Assembly (NCBI GenBank): GCA_937898715.1
Contig: CALEKA010000089.1
Location: 1-19,162 of the forward strand
Origin: an uncultured Prevotella sp.
Lineage (GTDB): Bacteria > Bacteroidota > Bacteroidia > Bacteroidales > Bacteroidaceae
DNA: 19,162 nucleotides
Reading direction: 5' to 3'
Shown here: positions 15,546-19,162 of the stretch, piece by piece
How the letters are laid out: the number at the start of each line of letters is the position of its first letter
Numbering within the stretch: the first letter of the stretch is position 1
Notes under the pieces: generated by a model
What the model was told of the DNA's origin: nothing
What the model saw: only the letters and a program-made list of their open reading frames with translations
Databases searched by the model: none
Position numbers and translations under genes: made by a program

Positions 15546-15576
15546 GGCGATGCCGCATCGCCCCAGGACAGTTGAA
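15546..15576. repeat. REP-like hairpin, fourth copy
   Basis: GGCGATG, CCG, CATCGCC (15546-15562), followed by a tail ending GTTGAA, is a diverged member of the family at 6985-7164, in the orientation of copies 2 and 3. It lies 24 bases after the lon stop, in the lon-tgt gap. Confidence 0.65.
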
Positions 15577-15599
15577 CGTTACTCGGGGAGGGGGGACTT

Positions 15600-18131
15600 T
15601 TATTTCAACAGTCTTGCTGCCACTTCGCTTGAGTGGGATGTGGGTTCTTGCTTGTCGGCTATGGGCTTGTCGTCGTCGGGGATGCTGAGGGTGATGGCGT
15701 GATCCACCTTCTCTTTGAGCAAGGCGAAGCGAAGCACGTCTTGCACGTCTTCCACAAAGTGGAATGTGAGTCCTTTGACGTATTGCGGATTGATATCCTC
15801 GATATCTTTGCGATTTTCTTCGGATATCATAATATCGGTAATGCCAGCGCGCTTTGCGGCAAGAATCTTCTCTTTAATACCACCCACAGGGAGCACTTTT
15901 CCGCGAAGCGTGATCTCGCCAGTCATGGCAATGTGGTCGCGCACGCGGCGCTGCGTGAGAGCCGAGGCTATCGATGTGGCGATGGTGATACCTGCCGAAG
16001 GTCCATCTTTAGGCGTGGCACCCTCGGGCACGTGGATGTGTATGCCCCAATGGTCGAACACGCGATAGTCGATGCCCAGGGTGTCGGCATGCGAGCGGAT
16101 GTACTCGAGAGCCAATACGGCGCTCTCTTTCATCACATCGCCCAAGTTGCCTGTGAGCGTGAGTTTACCGCTCTTGCTTCGGCTCACACTTGTCTCGATG
16201 AAGAGGATTTCACCTCCTACAGCGGTCCAAGCCAGTCCGGTCACTACGCCAGCGTACTTGTTGCCTTGGTATTTATCACGGCTGAAGAGGGGCTTGCCGA
16301 GGAGCTGTTCGATGTCGGCAGGCTTGATGCTCTTGTCGGCATAAGGCATTGTGCCGTCTTCGGCCTCCGATGTGAGGAAGGCTACCTTGCGGAATATCTT
16401 TTCAATCTGCTTCTCGAGCTGTCGCACACCGCTCTCGCGTGTGTACTTCTCGATAATGTACTCTATGGCAGAGGGTGAGAACTTCAGTTTGGCTTTGTCG
16501 CCGAAATTGTAGGTGCTTTGCTCCTTGGGTATGAGGTGTCGGCGGGCAATTTCCTTCTTCTCTTCTGTGAGGTAACCATCTACTTGGATCACCTCCATGC
16601 GGTCGAGTAGGGGTTGCGGAATCGTCTGCAGGCTGTTGGCTGTAGCGATGAAGAACACCTTTGATAGGTCGTAGTCGATGTCGAGATAGTTGTCGTGGAA
16701 GGTGTTGTTCTGCTCAGGATCGAGCACTTCGAGCAGGGCACTGTGAGGGTCGCCATTGTAGTTGTTGCCCGACACCTTATCGATTTCATCGAGCACAAAG
16801 AGCGGGTTGCTCGTTTCGGCCTTCATGACGCCCTTGATGATGCGTCCGGGCATAGCTCCTACGTAGGTGCGTCGGTGGCCGCGAATCTCGGCTTCGTCGT
16901 GAACACCGCCAAGCGATATGCGCACGTATTTGCGTCCCATTGCTTCGGCTATGCTGTGGCCGAGCGAAGTCTTGCCCACGCCCGGAGGACCTACGAGGCA
17001 GAGTATGGGCGACTTCTCGTCACTGCGGTAGCGCAGTGCTGCGAGATGTTCGAGAATGCGTTCCTTCACCTTCTCCATGCCATAGTGGTTGTGCTCGAGG
17101 GTATTGGCTGCATTCTTGATGCTGAGGTTGTCGTCGGTGTAGACGTTCCACGGCAGACTTACGATGGTCTGCAGATAGCTGAGTTGCACGCTGTAGTCGG
17201 GCATCTGCGAGTTGAGTCGCTTAAGCTTGTTGAGCTCGCGATTGAAGGTGTCGCGCACCTTTTGCGGCATGTCTAAACTCAAGGCTTTTTCTGCAAGTTG
17301 CGTTGCATCGTCGCTCTCGCTGTCGCCCAATTCTTTCTGGATATTCTTGATCTGCTGGCGCAAGAAGTATTGACGCTGTTGGTCGTCGAGTTCCTCTTGT
17401 GTGCGATCCTGTATGTCGATGCGGAGTTCTGCAAGTTCCACCTCGCGGTTGAGCAGCTTGAGCAATTTCATGGCACGCTCGTAGATGTAGTGCTCGCGCA
17501 AGAGTTCGTTACACTCATCTTGTGAAAACTTCATGTTGTTGCAAATGAAGTTGATGAGGTAGGTCTTGTGCTTGATGTTGCCTATGGCAAATGCTGCTTC
17601 GCTTGAGCGAAAACTCTTATTGAGGTTGAGGTACTTCAGTACGGCGTCGCGACAAGCGTTGGCCAATACGGTAAATTTCTCATCGTTTTCATCGGCTGCT
17701 TTCTCCTCGATGTGCGAAGCCTCCACGCGCAGGGTAGGTCGACGACGTTTCACCTGTTCGAGCTTGATGGGACCATAGGTCTGCAGGATGGCTATCTTGT
17801 TTCCCGTAGGCATATCGATGATACGCATTACGCGAGCCAATACGCCTTCGTCGTAGAGGTCCTTGGCACCAGGCTCTTCCACGTTGGCATCTTTCTGTGT
17901 AAACACGGCCATGTGTGTGCCCTTCTCAAGTGATTGCTTTATTACTGAGAGGCTCATCTTGCGTCCGATCATCACCGAGCCTACCACGCCTGGGAACATG
18001 GTCATGTTGCGCAAGGCAATGGCGGGGAGTGGCGACTTGAATGGGGTGGACAGCAGTGCGTCCATATCGCCATCAAAGTCGGATATGAGTGAGAATGAGC
18101 TTTGGGGATTGTCGTCGTTTCCTATGTTCAT
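15600..18131 (-). CDS. lon: ATP-dependent protease Lon
   Basis: About 843 residues from the ATG at 18131. Lon is a cytoplasmic homo-hexameric AAA+ serine protease that degrades misfolded and regulatory proteins. The N-terminal substrate-binding domain (LPAIALRNMTMFPGVVG onward) leads through a coiled region (RQQIKNIQKELGD) into the ATPase: Walker A GPPGVGKT (about 381-388), Walker B FVLDEIDK (about 445-452), IATANSL sensor 1 and SGVRQLEKQI. The protease domain has the catalytic Ser in DGPSAG (about 712) and Lys in GGIKEK. The open frame runs further to an ATG at 18209, which would add 26 residues (MPRTIERFIQ onward) not resembling Lon; I chose 18131 because MNIGNDDN is followed by the acidic Bacteroidales-like FDGDMD leader. 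The C-terminus has an extra tail after the protease domain, about 30 residues. Confidence 0.96.
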   Translation of the reverse strand: MNIGNDDNPQSSFSLISDFDGDMDALLSTPFKSPLPAIALRNMTMFPGVVGSVMIGRKMSLSVIKQSLEKGTHMAVFTQKDANVEEPGAKDLYDEGVLARVMRIIDMPTGNKIAILQTYGPIKLEQVKRRRPTLRVEASHIEEKAADENDEKFTVLANACRDAVLKYLNLNKSFRSSEAAFAIGNIKHKTYLINFICNNMKFSQDECNELLREHYIYERAMKLLKLLNREVELAELRIDIQDRTQEELDDQQRQYFLRQQIKNIQKELGDSESDDATQLAEKALSLDMPQKVRDTFNRELNKLKRLNSQMPDYSVQLSYLQTIVSLPWNVYTDDNLSIKNAANTLEHNHYGMEKVKERILEHLAALRYRSDEKSPILCLVGPPGVGKTSLGHSIAEAMGRKYVRISLGGVHDEAEIRGHRRTYVGAMPGRIIKGVMKAETSNPLFVLDEIDKVSGNNYNGDPHSALLEVLDPEQNNTFHDNYLDIDYDLSKVFFIATANSLQTIPQPLLDRMEVIQVDGYLTEEKKEIARRHLIPKEQSTYNFGDKAKLKFSPSAIEYIIEKYTRESGVRQLEKQIEKIFRKVAFLTSEAEDGTMPYADKSIKPADIEQLLGKPLFSRDKYQGNKYAGVVTGLAWTAVGGEILFIETSVSRSKSGKLTLTGNLGDVMKESAVLALEYIRSHADTLGIDYRVFDHWGIHIHVPEGATPKDGPSAGITIATSIASALTQRRVRDHIAMTGEITLRGKVLPVGGIKEKILAAKRAGITDIMISEENRKDIEDINPQYVKGLTFHFVEDVQDVLRFALLKEKVDHAITLSIPDDDKPIADKQEPTSHSSEVAARLLK

Positions 18132-18292
18132 ATGTAAGTCTTCGTGCTTTTGGAGGTTTAGGGCCCATGTTGGGCTATGTTGTATAAATCTTTCTATTGT
18201 GCGGGGCAAAGTCTGCCAGCTGTTTGAGGGTGTGAACGCATAGATGGAGCGTGCGCTCAGTGGGCGTGTCCATATATATGGTCAATCTCGTG

Positions 18293-18300
18293 CAAAGTTA
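18293..18300 (-). promoter_or_regulatory. Promoter -7 element upstream of lon
   Basis: TAACTTTG on the minus strand, within the wider context TCGTAACTTTGC. The efflux promoter has almost the same context, TCGTAATTTTGC. A matching TTTG at -33 is not seen, so strength or sigma use is uncertain. Transcription would start near 18287, giving a leader of about 155 bases for the chosen lon start. Confidence 0.45.
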
Positions 18301-18365
18301 CGAATTTCTTGGGATATGTACGTCGTTATCGTCGTGAACTATCTAAAGTTTTCGAATATAGGCTT

Positions 18366-18507
18366 CGCGCATGCGTATGCGCGTGTTACAGAGAGTTTGC
18401 GACAGAGAATCCCTGCTGCTTGCATTAAATATTTGTAATTTTACTGATAATCAGATCCTTATTGTGCCCTCGTCTATCTTATTTGCCTACACTCTTCCTG
18501 CACTTCT
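18366..18507. repeat. Degenerate dispersed repeat, copy B
   Basis: Begins with 21 bases of strict purine-pyrimidine alternation (18366-18386), then CTGATAATCAG (18444-18454, a small palindrome), then GCCTACACTCTT and CCTGCACTTCT (18485-18507). The spacing from CTGA to the CCTACAC block is 41 bases in both copies, and from the alternating tract to CTGA 78 here against 80 in copy A. The copy lies just upstream of the lon promoter element. Confidence 0.5.
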
Positions 18508-18681
18508 GCTTTCATAGGAGAGGTCCTTATAAGAGATTGGGCTGATTCCTATCAGCGTTGTGATTAGTGCCTCAAGCTTTTGGGGCTTATGTCCTATGCT
18601 TAGCCGCCATGTAAGTATGATGCTTCGTTATAGCTGTCTCTACATCGGCAGCCAATGCGAAAAGGTCGTGCATGTTGTCGT

Positions 18682-18761
18682 ACACCGGTCGGTGTACGCA
18701 CGAACACCGGTCGGTGTACGCACGAGCATCGGTCGGTGTACGCACGAACATCGGTCGGTGT
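18682..18761. repeat. Four 22-base palindromic repeats
   Basis: Units start at 18682, 18704, 18726 and 18748. Each holds the core ACACCG, GT, CGGTGT or its variant with CATCG on the left, joined by ACGCACGA-like spacers. The first unit extends to eight-base arms (GTACACCG/CGGTGTAC). The period is constant at 22. The variants in units 3 and 4 change a C-G pair to a T-G wobble, so an RNA stem would survive. Confidence 0.85.
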
Positions 18762-19120
18762 ACGATAACATGCGCGGTGATTTGAGAAAATTCATACGCC
18801 CTTTCAGGTTAGCAATGACGTGCTTTCCGTAATCACCATTTGTCTCAACATGGTGAAGAATTCGTGCATGTCTTTCATTGATGGGATGGACAACTTTGAG
18901 AAGTATAGATTTAGTTACTGAAGTTTTCTCTAAAAAAGATGTTAGGAATAGCCTTGTAACACATATTCTCTCCAAAAATAGTTTTGAGAGAGCATAAACA
19001 TCCTATTTCTCCAAATATGAAGAAACGACACATGTGTTTAAAGGTATTTTTCTCTAAAGAAAGTCTTCTTTATCTCGTGGGCATGCGATAAGGTATTCAC
19101 ATCTTAATTTCGGATTTAGA
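18762..19120. other. Region without a recognisable gene
   Basis: The only frame of note is on the minus strand, 18975 down to the repeats (or from about 19000 if read without a start codon), encoding KSILLKVVHPINERHARI and then HHVETNGDYGKHVIANLKG before running into the 22-base repeats. It begins at a TTG, has no promoter in view and matches no family I know. It may be a decayed gene end or chance. Confidence 0.3.
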
Positions 19121-19126
19121 ACGGGC

Positions 19127-19162
19127 GGGCTGAAAGCCCAATGAATTCCATAGCCCAAGGCA
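19127..19162. repeat. Partial dispersed repeat cut by the window end
   Basis: GGGCT, GAA, AGCCC (19127-19139) is followed by a piece reading TAGCCCAAGGCA at the window edge. This resembles a widespread bacterial intergenic element of the form GGGCTGAAAGCCC, then TAGCCCAGGGCAACGCCCTGGG. The second hairpin is not inside the window, so the call is tentative. Confidence 0.4.

Noticed and set aside
18132..18209. 26-residue N-terminal extension of Lon
   Set aside because: The frame is open but the residues do not resemble Lon and the acidic leader typical of the group starts at the ATG at 18131. It cannot be fully excluded without N-terminal peptide data.
18682..18761. CRISPR array
   Set aside because: The joining segments are nearly identical ACGCACGA sequences, not unique spacers, and the period of 22 is too short.
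18921..19065. Recurring TTCTCT-A-rich motif every 40-42 bases (near 18925, 18965, 19006, 19048)
   Set aside because: The spacing looked regular, but only about ten low-complexity bases match in each case and the intervening sequences show no relation.

Overview
The window looks like chromosomal DNA of a Bacteroidales bacterium, perhaps a Prevotellaceae-type organism. The evidence is the promoter style (TTTG, about 20 bases, then TAnnTTTG), weak or absent Shine-Dalgarno sequences, the gene content (a Bacteroidales-type Tgt without its zinc cysteines next to an LptF/LptG permease and Lon) and Bacteroidales-like short repeats. No rRNA, tRNA, CRISPR array, prophage or complete insertion sequence was found. 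Genus and species cannot be fixed from this sequence alone.

Layout. At 154-4219 (minus strand) lies a three-gene efflux operon: TolC-like outer-membrane channel, HlyD/EmrA-like periplasmic adaptor and a 14-segment MFS-like inner-membrane protein, closed by a good hairpin terminator at 97-126. A 958-base divergent intergenic region separates it from a plus-strand pair at 5178-6940 (fosmidomycin-resistance-type MFS transporter and an Ogt-type DNA methyltransferase, overlapping by four bases). From 7183 onward every protein gene is on the minus strand: nitroreductase, a small DUF6965-like protein, recA, a strongly remodelled GH92-like protein, a DEAD-box RNA helicase, an LptF/LptG-type permease, tgt and lon. 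The last 950 bases, upstream of lon, hold repeats but no recognisable gene.

How the genes work together. The first block is a complete tripartite export pump. The remaining genes are mostly housekeeping: recombination (recA), RNA remodelling (DEAD helicase), LPS transport (LptF/G), tRNA queuosine modification (tgt) and protein quality control (lon). Alkylation repair (ogt), a drug exporter and a flavin reductase add stress functions.

What stands out. The gaps between genes carry several different repeat families: REP-like GC hairpins (6985-7164 and 15546-15576), a 16-base tandem array bounded by a 31-base perfect inverted repeat behind recA (8269-8508) with a diverged relative behind the permease gene (13086-13113), a 22-base palindromic array (18682-18761), and a degenerate dispersed repeat of about 150 bases seen twice (4575-4740 and 18366-18507). 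The two most novel-looking items are a GH92-like secreted protein that keeps the N-terminal domain and extreme C-terminus of the mannosidase family but has lost the catalytic centre, and a possible structured small RNA at 9699-9820 behind a near-perfect Bacteroidetes promoter and with no plus-strand gene downstream.
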